Shown in pieces: positions 54,212-64,000 of a DNA stretch of 64,000 nucleotides; position 1 is the stretch's first letter, and each line of letters opens with the position of its first letter. The stretch is from Erinaceus europaeus. Lineage: Eukaryota; Chordata; Mammalia; Eulipotyphla; Erinaceidae. Position numbers and translations under genes: made by a program. Under the pieces are notes generated by a model, which did not search any database, was not told the DNA's origin, and saw nothing but the letters and a program-made list of their open reading frames with translations. The stretch is taken from assembly GCF_950295315.1 (NCBI RefSeq), contig NC_080177.1, forward strand, positions 75,527,786 through 75,591,785, read 5' to 3'.

Positions 54212-55299
54212 TTTTCTTTTCTTTTTTTTCTTTTTCTTTTCTTTTTTCTTTTTTTGCTGTTAAAGTGTTTTATTTACAGTTGGAGCCCTTTGAGGACGGC
54301 CCCCATGGGGCTGAGTGATGTTTTAGTACAAGATGACATCTTCAAACCCTACACTGCCCTCGTCCTTATCCTCAGAGAGACCGAGTCCCGGGGCAAGGAG
54401 AGTGTTAGGAAGGATTGAGTTCGCTCCTCCTCATCAGGAGTCCATCATCAGACAGAGGGCGGTGTGGGGGCAGGTAAGCCAACTCTACTTCTCAGAGAAT
54501 TGCTACAAATGCAACTCATATACACAGTAAAGTCAGCACCATCAGGAGCACTTATTGAGGTCATTCAGTACATCAAAGTCTTCAGAAGGGACTTCATCCC
54601 TGTCATCCTAGTCTTGTTTGGGGTCTGCCTCCACTCTGCCTTGGGGGTGTTCATTCCAGTCCACAAAGGAGCTATCAGTCAGGGTCCAATCGCAATTGCT
54701 TTGAGAGGGTACATCCTCTCTGCTTTCAAAGTCCCCACTCTGGCCATCAGCGGGACACTACCCTGGTTTCCATCGAAATTACCTTGAGAACCTTGGGGTT
54801 CTCTACTTCCACAATCAAATGGGATGCTATTTGCAGATCCATTCCTGTTGCCTTGGGCTTCACTATTATAGTCACCAAATGGGAAACCAAAGGAGATACC
54901 TTTTTTGTTGACATGGGAGTCTCCACTCTGCCACTTCAAAAGGATATTATCCCAGATTCTAGTCCATCTGTCTTGGCACTCTCCACACAGGCAACCAAAT
55001 GGGGTACAACTGCAGGTTCCATTCCACCTGCCTTGGGATTCTCCTTTATAACCCCCAAAGGAAATACCAGTCCAGGTTCCATTACAGGTGACTTGAGTGT
55101 CTTCACTCCAGCTGTCCAACAAAACCCTATCCCAGATTCTATAACTGTTGCCTTGAGAACCGGCATTCACATGTCTGGGGACTCCACTCCTGACCCCACA
55201 CAGGGTTTCCATGGAAGCTCCATTCCAGAGGCTTTGTACCCAAGGCCCTATATTGCAATTCCAATGCAGGGGGACATACCAGTCACTGTGGACCTCACA
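54212..55299 (-). pseudogene. Processed pseudogene (retrocopy) of an unrecognised mRNA with about 20-aa W/G-rich repeats
   Basis: Read on the minus strand it ends in AATAAAACACTTTAACAGC followed by an A-rich tail (T/C-rich on plus at 54211-54256), the mark of a polyadenylated mRNA copy. An exact 16-bp target duplication brackets it, and the insertion point TT/AGAAA fits the L1 endonuclease. The coding part (about 55299-54600) is broken into a 208-aa frame plus other frames. It holds diverged units of about 60 nt encoding motifs like QGRWNGT, PFGDYNSEAQG and IPFDCGSREPQG. A 3' UTR of several hundred bases follows. No introns are visible, and the 5' end is truncated. I do not recognise the parent gene. 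Confidence 0.85.
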
Positions 55300-55315
55300 A
55301 ACCACACTGCTTTCT
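55300..55315 (+). repeat. Right target-site duplication of retrocopy
   Basis: AACCACACTGCTTTCT, identical to 54196-54211. Confidence 0.92.
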
Positions 55316-55517
55316 AACCATGCAATTTAAGCAAATTCCTTCCCTTCTCTAAATAAATGTGAGTTTATCTGCAAAAAAAAAAAAATTTTGTCTCCAGTGT
55401 CTAATCTCATCATAATCAAATGGCCACCTTTGACCTGGATCTGTGGTAAGGATCTGATTCACCTGATCTCACTGAATCCCCATCACAGTGGTGTCTGTCT
55501 GGACAGATATGCAGAGT

Positions 55518-55518
<1 letters not shown>

Positions 55519-55557
<39 letters not shown>

Positions 55558-55561
55558 GTGT
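55519..55561. repeat. (TG)n microsatellite
   Basis: About 20 TG units with one CG interruption. Confidence 0.97.
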
Positions 55562-55584
55562 TGGAAATGGCTGTGAGATCTGTA

Positions 55585-55685
55585 GGAGCTGGACTGCCTG
55601 AGCTCAAATCCTGGCTTTGTAACCCACTAACTCCTTGACTTTGACCTTGAATTTAATCTCCCTGCTCTTCCACTCAAAGTTTCAA
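55585..55685 (+). repeat. MIR (ancient mammalian SINE)
   Basis: GGACTGCCTGAGCTCAAATC, CTGGCTTTGTAACCCACTAA and CTCCTTGACTTTGACCTTGA follow the MIR core. Confidence 0.8.
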
Positions 55686-56185
55686 GTGGACACAATAGCA
55701 GCGCAGGCATACCTTGACACTATTTGCCTTCCACATGCACAGAATGATTCGATGAGGGAAAATTCTTCTGCATTGGAGGCGTGCTCAGCACTCATATGGG
55801 GCATCCTGACCCCTTCTTGATCCTGTAGCTCTGATGCTATTGGAGGGGGGTGTCTAGGACCAAGGGTCTTGTCTACAGGGTACTATAACTCTGATGGGCT
55901 CAGGACCTGGAGAGCTAGGTGGAGTCGCATGAGATGCTGAAATACTGTGAGCTGACACAGGACCACTTTTCCTTGATCCTCATCCACAGCTCCCCAGGGC
56001 AGGCCCACTTGCTGTTTCCTGTGGGCTGTGATAACTCACTGAGGAGACAGGAAATGGGCTCTGAGGACCAGCTGTCTGCAGACCCACAACTTCTTCAAGG
56101 CCTTTCACTTAACAATAGTTGCTTTTCTTCCTTGAACTCAACACCAATCCCACTAGGTCCTTCGGTCCTCTCAGTACAGATAAAG
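55686..56185. other. Unique DNA, no gene recognised
   Basis: An 89-aa plus frame (55919-56188) has no recognisable domain. Confidence 0.4.
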
Positions 56186-56195
56186 TGAAGTCAAA

Positions 56196-56464
56196 TATTT
56201 TTATTGCCATCAGGGTGATCACCGGGGCTCCGTGTCTTCACTCTGAACCCCACTTCTCCTGGTGGCCTTTTTTTTCTCTTCTTTTTACATTATAGGACAG
56301 AGAGAAACTGAGAAAGGAGGGGAAGAAGAGAGGGAGCAAGACATCTACAATCTTGCTTCATTACTAGTGAAGCTTCTTCCCTGCAGGTGGGGACTGGGGG
56401 CTTGAACTTAGGTCCTTGTGCATGGTTATGTTTGTGTTCAACTGAGTGTGCCACTGCCTGACCT
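56196..56464 (-). mobile_element. tRNA-derived SINE, type A long-tail form
   Basis: TTGCCATCAGGGTGATCACC, CACTTCTCCTGGTGGCC tail, inverted body, GGGCTTGAACTTAGGTCC. Duplication GTGAAGTCA at 56186-56194 and about 56465-56473. Confidence 0.94.
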
Positions 56465-56523
56465 GTGAAGTCATGTTTTATCTAATTGTTGTATTATTTA
56501 TATCTGTCTATTTTAAAGTTGTT

Positions 56524-56672
56524 TCTTTAAAAAATATTTTATTTATTTATTAATGAGAGGGATAGGAAAGAGAGAACCAGACTTCACTCTGGCACATGTA
56601 CTGCCAGGGATTGAACTCAGGACCTCGTGCCTGAGAGACCAATGTTTTGTCCACTGCACCACCTCCTGGAAC
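56524..56672 (-). mobile_element. SINE-like element, type D
   Basis: TTTTATTTATTTATTAATGA, CACTCTGGCACATGTACTGC, GGGATTGAACTCAGGACC, CCACTGCACCACCTCC. Confidence 0.75.
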
Positions 56673-57273
56673 ACTATTTTAAAGTTTTATATAAGAAAAC
56701 AACCTGATCAATTTATAAACTGCTAAGTAATATAGAAAATTTTGGGGTTCAGAAACAGATGATTTCTATTTTCATTACTCCTTATGGGGGAAAAATTGCT
56801 ACTTGTCACTTTGGCCACTCATTATGAGTTCTCAATGCACTGACTTCATATGGCTGTTATTTATTTATTGTCTGTCATATACTGTGTTCACATTGCTAGC
56901 CAAAACAACCATCAAGATAGTTATCATTACCACTCTGCCTTCTCTAAGAGAGTTTTGTAGTTTAATGTCAGGGCAGACTAAATGGAGGTAGGCTCAGTCT
57001 CTGAAAACAGTATGGGGGAGGAGTGAGACAAGGTAACATTAATGCCTAACCTCATTGTTTATCTCTTAGTATCTTCACTGCCATCGTGTTTGGAGCTGTC
57101 TCTGGCTCAGTTTGAGTTGTTCCCTAGAAAGATACAGCATGTACTAAAAATCTTCCTGGTCAACAATCTCGACATTAAACAGGGTTCCAGTCCACAGAAA
57201 GTGACAAAAATTCATAGCAAATCTCATCTTGGGAATAGAACTTATTCAACATTGAAAAAGTCTGGCTATGATA
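56673..57273. other. Unique DNA, no feature seen
   Basis: Nothing was recognised. Confidence 0.45.
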
Positions 57274-57274
57274 C

Positions 57275-57277
57275 GTT

Positions 57278-57333
<56 letters not shown>

Positions 57334-57335
57334 TT
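57275..57335. repeat. (TTTC)n microsatellite
   Basis: About 15 TTTC units. Confidence 0.97.
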
Positions 57336-57419
57336 TAATTTCTTGTTCTCAGAGAATAAATCACTGCAATAAATATCTTAGTCTATTAATATTTTCATTT
57401 TCATAAGTAAAGAAATAGA

Positions 57420-57632
57420 AGACAGCTACCGGAGAGTCTCATTCATATGTGGAATCTGGAGAACTGATACACAAGAACTTGAAAACAAATGAACAGAAGC
57501 AAGCAAACTGTTTCTAAGACTTGTGAGAACTCTGATGATTATGTTTGGGGGTGAGTGTGGTGTAGAACTATACAATGTAATCTTAGAATCATCTTGTAAC
57601 CTATTAAACACAAATAAAAATGAAAGATAAAT
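57420..57632 (+). mobile_element. L1 3' UTR fragment
   Basis: GAGAGTCTCATTCATATGTG, GAACAGAAGCAAGCAAACTG, CCTATTAAACACAAATAAAA. It has a lineage L1 3' end with an A-rich terminus. Confidence 0.7.
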
Positions 57633-57656
57633 TAAATAATCTTTTTTTTTCATTTT

Positions 57657-57757
57657 GGATGGGGGAGATAGCATCATGGTTACGCAAAAAGACTTTCATG
57701 ATGAGGCTCTGAGGTCAATCCCACCATAAGCCAGAGTTGAGAACTGCTCTTTTTTTA
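57657..57757 (+). mobile_element. SINE, type B
   Basis: GGGGGAGATAGCATCATGGT, TACGCAAAAAGACTTTCATG, CCATAAGCCAGAGTTGAG. Confidence 0.85.
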
Positions 57758-57779
57758 AAAAAAAAACAAAAACAAAACT

Positions 57780-58062
57780 CTTTTTTGGCCACCTCCGTAT
57801 CCCAGCCCCTCCCCTGATAATTTTCCTATTCTTTGTCCTTCTGTGAGGGACCCAGGATCATTATGGGGTTCAGAAGGTGGGAGGTCTGGCTTCTGTAATT
57901 GCTTCCCTGCTGGATATAGGTGTTGACAGGTTGATCCATACTCCCAGCCTGTCTCTTTCCCTAGTGGGACAGAGATCTTGGGAGATGGGGCTCCAAGGAC
58001 ACCTTGGTGGGACTGTCTGCTCAGGGAAGTTCTGTTGGCATCATGATAGTGTCTAGAACCTA
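57780..58062 (-). mobile_element. Family X retroposon
   Basis: CCTCCCCTGATAATTTTCCT, CTTCTGTAATTGCTTCCC, CTCCCAGCCTGTCTCTTTCC, GTCTAGAACCTAAATAAATA. The extreme 3' end is missing. Confidence 0.88.
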
Positions 58063-58785
58063 AATAAATAAATAAATACATCAGCCAATCAATACAAATA
58101 GCTTAATAAAATACATATTTTTCTCTATGGAGGAGCTCATGGAATCTAATTTAATATTTTGCTTAGGCAATGACTGCATAAATATTAAAAACGAAAATGC
58201 TTTCTTTGAAAAAAAAAAAGAAGGAATTTGTAGTTACTGCACTGCTTGCTTGATTGAATTCATTTTGTCATTCTCATTCCTTCCTCAGTGGTAAACCTAG
58301 AGACAGTGATGTTGATGGGTTCCTTTAGGGCTTGCAAATGTTCTGTAGGTGTGGGTGGGTACTCAGAGAATGTGGGGGCGGCCAGAGAGGTTGCTGGGCT
58401 GTGCATATTTGTCTCTTTCATCAGGAAAGCAGTTTCAAATGTGCACACATATTTTGTATTTTTCAAAGACATTTTGTAAAGTCAATGTCTATAGCTAGCA
58501 AGTGCATATTGGGTAAAAAAAAAAATTGAAATTTTGCTTTCTAAATGAGTTTTAGAGATTTCCTTTTGGATACTGAAAAATATTATATTGTGGATAAGCT
58601 TTATCTTTTTTGCACCCGGCACACTTGAATCTCTTTTAATCTTTCTGTGTATTGAACTTTCAAGTTCAATGTGAAAGAAATTGCTCACATGTATTTGCTA
58701 TCAGTGGCACATATTTACAGTGAGGAATTCGATAAGTGGGCATGCCTGTGAAATCACCACCACATCAAGATTGTTTGCACAAAGA
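58063..58785. other. Unique DNA, no gene recognised
   Basis: A 70-aa minus frame (58472-58260) has no domain I know. Confidence 0.4.
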
Positions 58786-58789
58786 TGTT

Positions 58790-59490
58790 CCTTCGGTTCT
58801 CTCCTGAACCTTTGCTTTCCTGTGATATCAGCTGTAATGTCTCCACTTTGATTTCTGGGTATTTTTTTTTTCTTACCATGGTTTTCTCTCCTTTTTCAAT
58901 TTAATGAGCCATCCAGGCCTGATTTTACCCATTTTATCTATCTTTTGAAAGAAATAGCTCCTGGTTTCATTATCCTTTTGTATCATGATTTAGAATTTCT
59001 TAGATTTACTTCTGCTCTGATTTTTATTATTTCACCCCTTCTGCTGACTTTGGGCAATTGCGTTGTTGTTACTCCTTTTTTAGTTCCTTCGGATATAATG
59101 CTAGAGACGGTCTATTTGAGATCTCTTCTCTGTTAATGTGAATCTGTATTGTTATCAGCTTCTTTCTTTCATATTGCTTTTGCTGCCTTTTATAAGCTCT
59201 AAAAGTTTATTTTTCCATTATTTTTGCTCCAGAGAATTTTTTATTTCTCTGTTAATTCTTCATTGGCCCATGCGTGAGTCAGAAGCGTGCTGTTTAGTCT
59301 CCATGTTTGAGATTGTCTTCATTTTCTCTTTGCTGTTGATTTCTAGCATTATGCCGTTATGATTAGAAGAGATACAAGTGGCTTCAGTCTTCACGTATTT
59401 ATGAAGACTCATTTTTTGTGTCCCAATTTATAGTGAGTACTTGATAATGCGCTATGTGTATTTAAGAAGAATGTACATTCTTTTGGAATG
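58790..59490 (-). mobile_element. L1 ORF2 fragment (N-terminal to central part)
   Basis: Antisense phrases AAATAGCTCCTGGTTTCATT, CTGCTCTGATTTTTATTATT, CCCTTCTGCTGACTTTGGG, TCATTGGCCCATGCGTGAGT run in the L1 ORF2 order (endonuclease/RT junction region). Frames are broken. Confidence 0.87.
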
Positions 59491-60185
59491 AAAGCTTTCA
59501 TAGGCACACATTTATGTATATTATATATAGGAAGGGAGAGGGTAAGTTGAGGTGACTTCTAGTATTTCCTAAGGAGGACTGAGAAGAGCACAGCCCAGTA
59601 AGAGGACTCCATGATGGTTTTCCCAGACGTCCAGAATAGTTTTTGAGTCACAGTTCTCTTAGTGAATCAGTGGTACAATTTCTCAGTTGCCCTTGTGTGC
59701 AAAGGCAGCCATTACTTCTAACTATGGTTGCCATCATACCCAAATATTTGATGTGGGTGCCGGAGGACTTTCCCCTCAAAATATGTATAATTTTCCCTGG
59801 GAAACTCCGAAATATGTATATACTATTACGTCAAGCCAATTCTACATTCTTGTAGCTCTGTTTAGAGTTTTCTTTTGTACGTTTTGTAACTCTTTAGTGA
59901 AATCATCTCTGAGTTCTTGAATTTATGTCTGTATGTTAAGTTTAGATACTTGAATAGCCTTCATAATTAGTTTTATAAAAATTCTATTTCTTCCAGGTCT
60001 TTGAATTTGATTGTATTTTTTTTCTATAGTTTGGTTGTTTCTAAGAGTGTTCATTTAAAAAAAAAAGATTTTCTATATAAATGCCAAGTTTTCTCTTCCT
60101 CTTTACAAGTTGGCTTCTTTTTGTCATATGTTCACTGTACCTCTCTGGTCTATGTATTTCCAATAAACTCCCCTTTGCCTTTAAA
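59491..60185. other. AT-rich DNA, probably partly degraded L1
   Basis: AATTCTATTTCTTCCAGGTC at about 59978-60010 is L1-like antisense text. The rest is unclear. Confidence 0.35.
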
Positions 60186-60262
60186 AAAATGATTTTATCT
60201 CCTTTGCAACACTGCGATCAACTCTCAAATGTATCATATTAAGTGAAGCAAGCAGAAAAAAA
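60186..60262 (+). mobile_element. Short L1 fragment
   Basis: TATCTCCTTTGCAACACTGC and ATATTAAGTGAAGCAAGCAG resemble the L1 sense text just before the end of ORF2. Confidence 0.5.
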
Positions 60263-60719
60263 AAGAAGAGTCCTCATTAAGCATGGTTTCTGTTGTTCAG
60301 CCAGAAGGTGCGGCACTGTGGCCATGTTTTTTTATATGTTACGGTGAAGGGAAGAGGGGAGATTCTATTGTATGTGCATAGGGATATTTAGTGCCTGTGG
60401 TGAAAAATTAGGGTCTTGCTGCCTTGTTTCAGCCTGTACTCTGGCCTCCGAAGCCTGCTGCTGCAGCCTGGACAGACCACATGGCATTGCTGCTTACCCA
60501 GGTTTCCCCCTGACAAATTCTCTGCTGTCTAGTTGTAGATACTGTGCTCCACTGTGTAGCTACAAGATGGCAATTCGTTGCCAGCCCAAGCTGTTTCTCT
60601 TGTCTCGGAGGGTATCTCCCTCACCCCTCTCCACATGTTTCTTCACCCATCTGTGGCTCAGTGAGTGTCTTCAGAAGTCCCAGTTGTAATCTGATGCAGT
60701 TTCAGGTGATTTCTTTTTC
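60263..60719. other. Unassigned moderate-GC DNA
   Basis: Open frames of 105 and 113 aa overlap here without recognisable homology; the second runs into a microsatellite. Confidence 0.35.
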
Positions 60720-60722
60720 CTC

Positions 60723-60773
<51 letters not shown>

Positions 60774-60783
60774 TCCTTCTCTC
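60720..60783. repeat. (TTTC)n microsatellite
   Basis: TTTC units in the tail of the following inverted SINE. Confidence 0.95.
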
Positions 60784-61112
60784 TTTCTGCCTCCAAGGTT
60801 ATTGCTGGGGCTCAGTGCCTGCACTATGAATCCACTGCTCCTGGAGGTTACTTTTTCCCTTTTGTTGCCATGGTGTTTATCATAGTTGTTGTATTATTAT
60901 TGCTGTCGTTCTTGGATAAGACAGAGAGAAATGGAGAGATGAAGGGAAGACAGAGAGGGGGAGAGAAAGATAGACACCTGCAAGACTTGCCTCATCACTT
61001 GTGAAGTGACTCCCCTGCAGGTGGGGAGCCTGAGGTTGGAACCGGGATCCTTCCGCTGGTCCTTGCGCTTTGCGCCATGTGTGCTTAATCCGCTGTGCCA
61101 CTGCCTGCCCCG
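60784..61112 (-). mobile_element. tRNA-derived SINE, type A long-tail form
   Basis: GCCTCCAAGGTTATTGCTGG, CACTGCTCCTGGAGGTTAC, CTTTTGTTGCCATGGTG, TGCTGTCGTTCTTGGATAAG, inverted body, GCACCATGTGTGCTTAAT-type head, GCCACTGCCTGCCCC. Confidence 0.94.
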
Positions 61113-61227
61113 ATTTATTTTTCTTTGCTTTATCTATTACAGTTTGTCTCTAGGGTGATACTGTATGGGCTGCTACTCTATGGCGATATTCTGATTATAT
61201 TTCTATGCATCTAGTCTGGGCTTCCTT

Positions 61228-61517
61228 TTATTTATTTATTTATTTATTTATTTATTCAGGGTTATTGCTGGGGCTTGGTAACTGCACAATGAACCCTAGG
61301 CTCCTGGTGGCCATTATTGGTTTTTATTTATTTTTTAATTGAGATAGAGATAAATTGAGAGGGAAGGGGTAGATAGTGGAGAGGAAGAGAGACAACTGAA
61401 ACATTGCTTCAATGCCTGTGAAGCTTCTTCATGCGGGGGGTGGGGGGGCTTGGAGGTTTGAGCCTATGTCCTTGCCAGTGGTAATGTGTGTGCTCTACTG
61501 GGTGCATCACTGCAGGG
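61228..61517 (-). mobile_element. tRNA-derived SINE, type A long-tail form
   Basis: (TTTA)n, CAGGGTTATTGCTGGGGCTT, GGCTCCTGGTGGCCATT, inverted body and GGTTTGAGCCTATGTCC. Duplication CTGGGCTTCC / CTGGGCTCCC flanks it. Its head region is the likely source of the patch at 63170-63229. Confidence 0.92.
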
Positions 61518-61677
61518 CTCCTGGGCTCCCTTTCTGACTATTTTCCTCAAGTACTCCTTTGAGATAATCTGCATCTTGCATTTCTTTCATCTATAATCGA
61601 CTGCGGTCACAATGAAGTCTTGGGGTCTTGTCGGTGTGATAGTATATAATGGCCTATGAGTTTCATGAGCAGGGTAT

Positions 61678-61982
61678 TTTTTAAAAAATTTATTATTTGT
61701 AAAATGGAAACATTGACAAGACCAAGGATAAAAGGGGTTCATTTCCACATATTGCCCACCCCCAGAGCTCCATATCCAATCCCCTCTGTTGCTAGTTTCC
61801 CTGTTCTTTATCCCTCTGGGAGCATGGACCCAGGATCATTGTGGGATGCAGAAGGTGGAAGGTCTGGCTTCTGTAATTGCTTCCCCACTGAACATGGGCG
61901 TTGACAGGTCGATCCCTTTTCCAGGTCTGCCTCTTTCTTTCCCTAGTGGGGCCGGGCTCTGGGGAGGCGGGGAGCAGGGAAT
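61678..61982 (-). mobile_element. Family X retroposon
   Basis: ATTATTTGTAAAATGGAAAC, CCCACCCCCAGAGCTCCATA, GGGAGCATGGACCCAGGATC, GGGCTCTGGGGAGGCGGGG. Confidence 0.9.
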
Positions 61983-62007
61983 CTTTATCCAGGCTTTTCT
62001 GGTTTCT

Positions 62008-62137
62008 TTCATTCCCTTTTCTATTCTTTCCTTTTTCTTCTCCTTCTCCTCTGCCTTCTTCTTCTTCCTCTCCCCTTCCTACTCTTCCTTCTTTTTCTTC
62101 TCCTCCTCCTTCTTTACTTCTCCCTTTTTCTCTTCCT
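62008..62137. repeat. CT-rich low-complexity tract
   Basis: CTTCTCC/CTTCC units. Confidence 0.9.
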
Positions 62138-62139
62138 AC

Positions 62140-62572
62140 TTAAGTGAAATAGGAAGACATGTGGGGACTGCAGTTCCAGTATTCTGAAAGAAACTGGTAT
62201 TTTCTTCAGAGAGTTGGCCTCTTTGACATACAGGAAGCTCTGTGCATAGTTGATAATAGTCATTCTTCTCCCTTTGCCAGAGACACCAAGGAAATCTCCT
62301 TAGTGCTTCACAATTATCATGTAAATGTCCCTGCAAGTTTGTGACTTTAGGGGGCTTCTGCTATAGATAGATTATGGATGTGACTTTGGATTTACCTGCT
62401 TTTTCAGATTTAGGAGAGATGGTTTGTCCTGAAAACTCAGCTTTTTAATGAATTCAATAAGTCATTGGTTTTTGGGTTGTTCTCCTTATTGTAAATATGG
62501 GATAAAGAATTTCATAGTTTTTTTTTTCTTTTTAAAACTCACAGCTGAAATTTCCAAGTTCATTAAAAAAGA
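62140..62572. other. Unique DNA, no feature seen
   Basis: Nothing was recognised. Confidence 0.45.
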
Positions 62573-62573
62573 A

Positions 62574-64000
62574 CAGGAATACCCCTAGAACCTCTAAAGT
62601 GGGGCTCACTTTCCTCCATTCATACCAAATGATATTGCATCTGCTGATCCCAGTCTAATCAACACAATGAGTACCACCTCGGCACGCTTCACTTCAGACT
62701 ATAGCCAGAGATGTCAGGCATGGAATGTCAGCCCTTCAGAGGATTCTTTAATTCTATTCCAGGTGGTTCATAGGATTCTTTAATTCCATTACAGGTGGTT
62801 CACTTCCTAACAAAGTTCTAAAACCTAGATATAGACCAGGTCCCATGAGATAGGGCATATGTTCACATGTATCCATAAATTAGGGCAAAATATATACCTG
62901 AAAGCAAATGTACACAATAGTCTGCAGTGAGTCAGTATGAAGTTCATAATGAAATAGTGTCTACTTAGACTTAGATACCCTCCTCACCTACTTCCTATTA
63001 TAGTTCTCTTACTCACTCCAAAGCTATCCTTATCAAAGCAAGGACTGCAAAAGCGGAATAAGGGCAAGAGACTGGCATACTTTAATGATGACTCTTTAGT
63101 CACTATCAGGCCACCCCATCAGCTGGGGCTCTAGTTGGGGAGTCCTGAGATTCCTAAGCAGACATTGTGGCTTGGAGGTTTGAGCCTATCCTTGCCCATG
63201 GTAATGTGTGTGCTCTACTGGGTGAATCATAAATTCCTCTCTCCATTGTTACCAGTCATCTGGTCATCTCTATCAGGAACAACACAATTGACCCCTTTGT
63301 GGGCCCCCACAGGACCTTGCCCTCAACTTGGATCAACAGCAGTAGAGAATGTTCCATCGGCTGGACAACATACTCTATGCTACACCTGAGGAAGATGGGT
63401 CCTGATATTGGGATAGCTTGGAATGTTCCTACTCATGACCATAGAATGTGAGCTCAGATCCACAGGGATGCAGAGGTCACATAGTCTCTTAAGCTGAATA
63501 CAGACCCCAGATCACATCAAATTGACGGGGTTTACAGTCAACAATATTTATATACCTTTCCCATATTTGGGAGCTACTCTCTTCCCTGATCCAGCTTTCT
63601 GATCCTTTTTCCAGTCATGACATCATCTTCCCAGACAATAAGTTGGATCCACCTGCATATCAGATGTTAGGCTCAGGGAAAATAAACAAAACAAAAACTA
63701 GTATAGTCACAGGTCCTTTGGAATATAACTAAAATAGGCCTCTAACTATCTACAAAGCAGAGGAGACCCCTCACCCCCACCTCTTCATCTGCACTACTCC
63801 AGCATTTAGGTTTATGATTAGTCAACAATTTGTTTGGCTTTATATGTTAACTCTCTTTTCAGCCACCAGGTTCCAGATGCTAATATGATGCCAATCAGAC
63901 TTCCCTGGTCAGACAATCCCACCAATGTGTCCTGGAGCTCTGACTCCCCAGAAACCTGCCCCACTAGGGAAAGAGAGAGGCAGGCTGGGAGTATGGATCA
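62574..64000 (+). mobile_element. Family X retroposon, longest copy, continues past window
   Basis: Sense copy from about AACAGGAATACCCCTAGAAC through AACCTAGATATAGACCAGG, ATGATGACTCTTTAGTCACT, CATATTTGGGAGCTACTC, CCAATGTGTCCTGGAGCTC to the window end. It has a 32-bp tandem duplication at about 62737-62800 and a SINE-derived patch at 63170-63229. No coding frame was seen. Confidence 0.85.
63169..63229 (-). repeat. SINE-derived 60-bp patch inside family X
   Basis: GGCTTGGAGGTTTGAGCCTA through GTGCTCTACTGGGTGAATCA matches 61447-61509 of the nearby SINE with one 2-nt gap and about three substitutions. It replaces family X sequence and has no SINE ends. Confidence 0.8.

Noticed and set aside
54784..55317. 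177-aa plus-strand frame
   Set aside because: It is the antisense of the processed retrocopy, whose poly(A) end shows the real orientation is minus.
60372..60885. 105- and 113-aa frames with Cys-rich text
   Set aside because: The second runs into a TTTC microsatellite and SINE; no coherent protein family.

Overview
This is mammalian nuclear DNA, most likely from a hedgehog (Erinaceus or a close relative). The call rests on roughly sixty copies of tRNA-derived SINEs of the type I associate with Erinaceidae (body with a GGTTCGAGCCC-like B box, an AACAACAAGGGCAACAAAAG tail region, and a second long tail). They are mixed with L1 fragments, a recurrent L1-like 3' family, and a few older mammalian repeats (MIR, MLT1-type LTR). 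The species is inferred from memory of these repeats, not from a database search.

No intact protein-coding gene or spliced exon can be supported. The long open frames all lie in simple repeats or dead transposons. The window reads as intergenic or deep intronic sequence.

Layout. 1-3.3 kb: two L1 ORF2 3' ends in opposite orientation around unique DNA. 3.3-4.26 kb: a complete, very small LTR retrotransposon with perfect 6-bp target duplications, whose 226-bp interior holds a full-length tRNA-Lys(CTT) copy including the CCA end. 4.6-8 kb: SINE cluster. 8.05-8.75 kb: a 700-bp CA/CACC array. 8.75-16.2 kb: SINEs and microsatellites. 16.2-35 kb: SINEs, L1 pieces, copies of the L1-like 3' family (called family X here), and a solo betaretrovirus-like LTR at 30.25-30.83 kb. 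35-52 kb: more unique DNA with scattered SINEs, a MIR, an MLT1-type LTR and a SINE carrying a 450-bp CT expansion. 52.5-55.3 kb: an L1, a family X copy and a processed retrocopy of an unrecognised mRNA. 55.5-64 kb: MIR, SINEs, L1 ORF2 pieces, and the longest family X copy running off the right edge.

The most unusual object is the miniature ERV at 3302-4253. It has LTRs, primer-binding site and polypurine tract but no coding capacity. Its tRNA insert extends past the 18-nt primer-binding site through the whole tRNA, and the first base beyond the site (A58, normally m1A) is changed to T, as expected if reverse transcriptase read through the methylated base. Elements are labelled SINE types A-D and family X for this report only; these are not database names.
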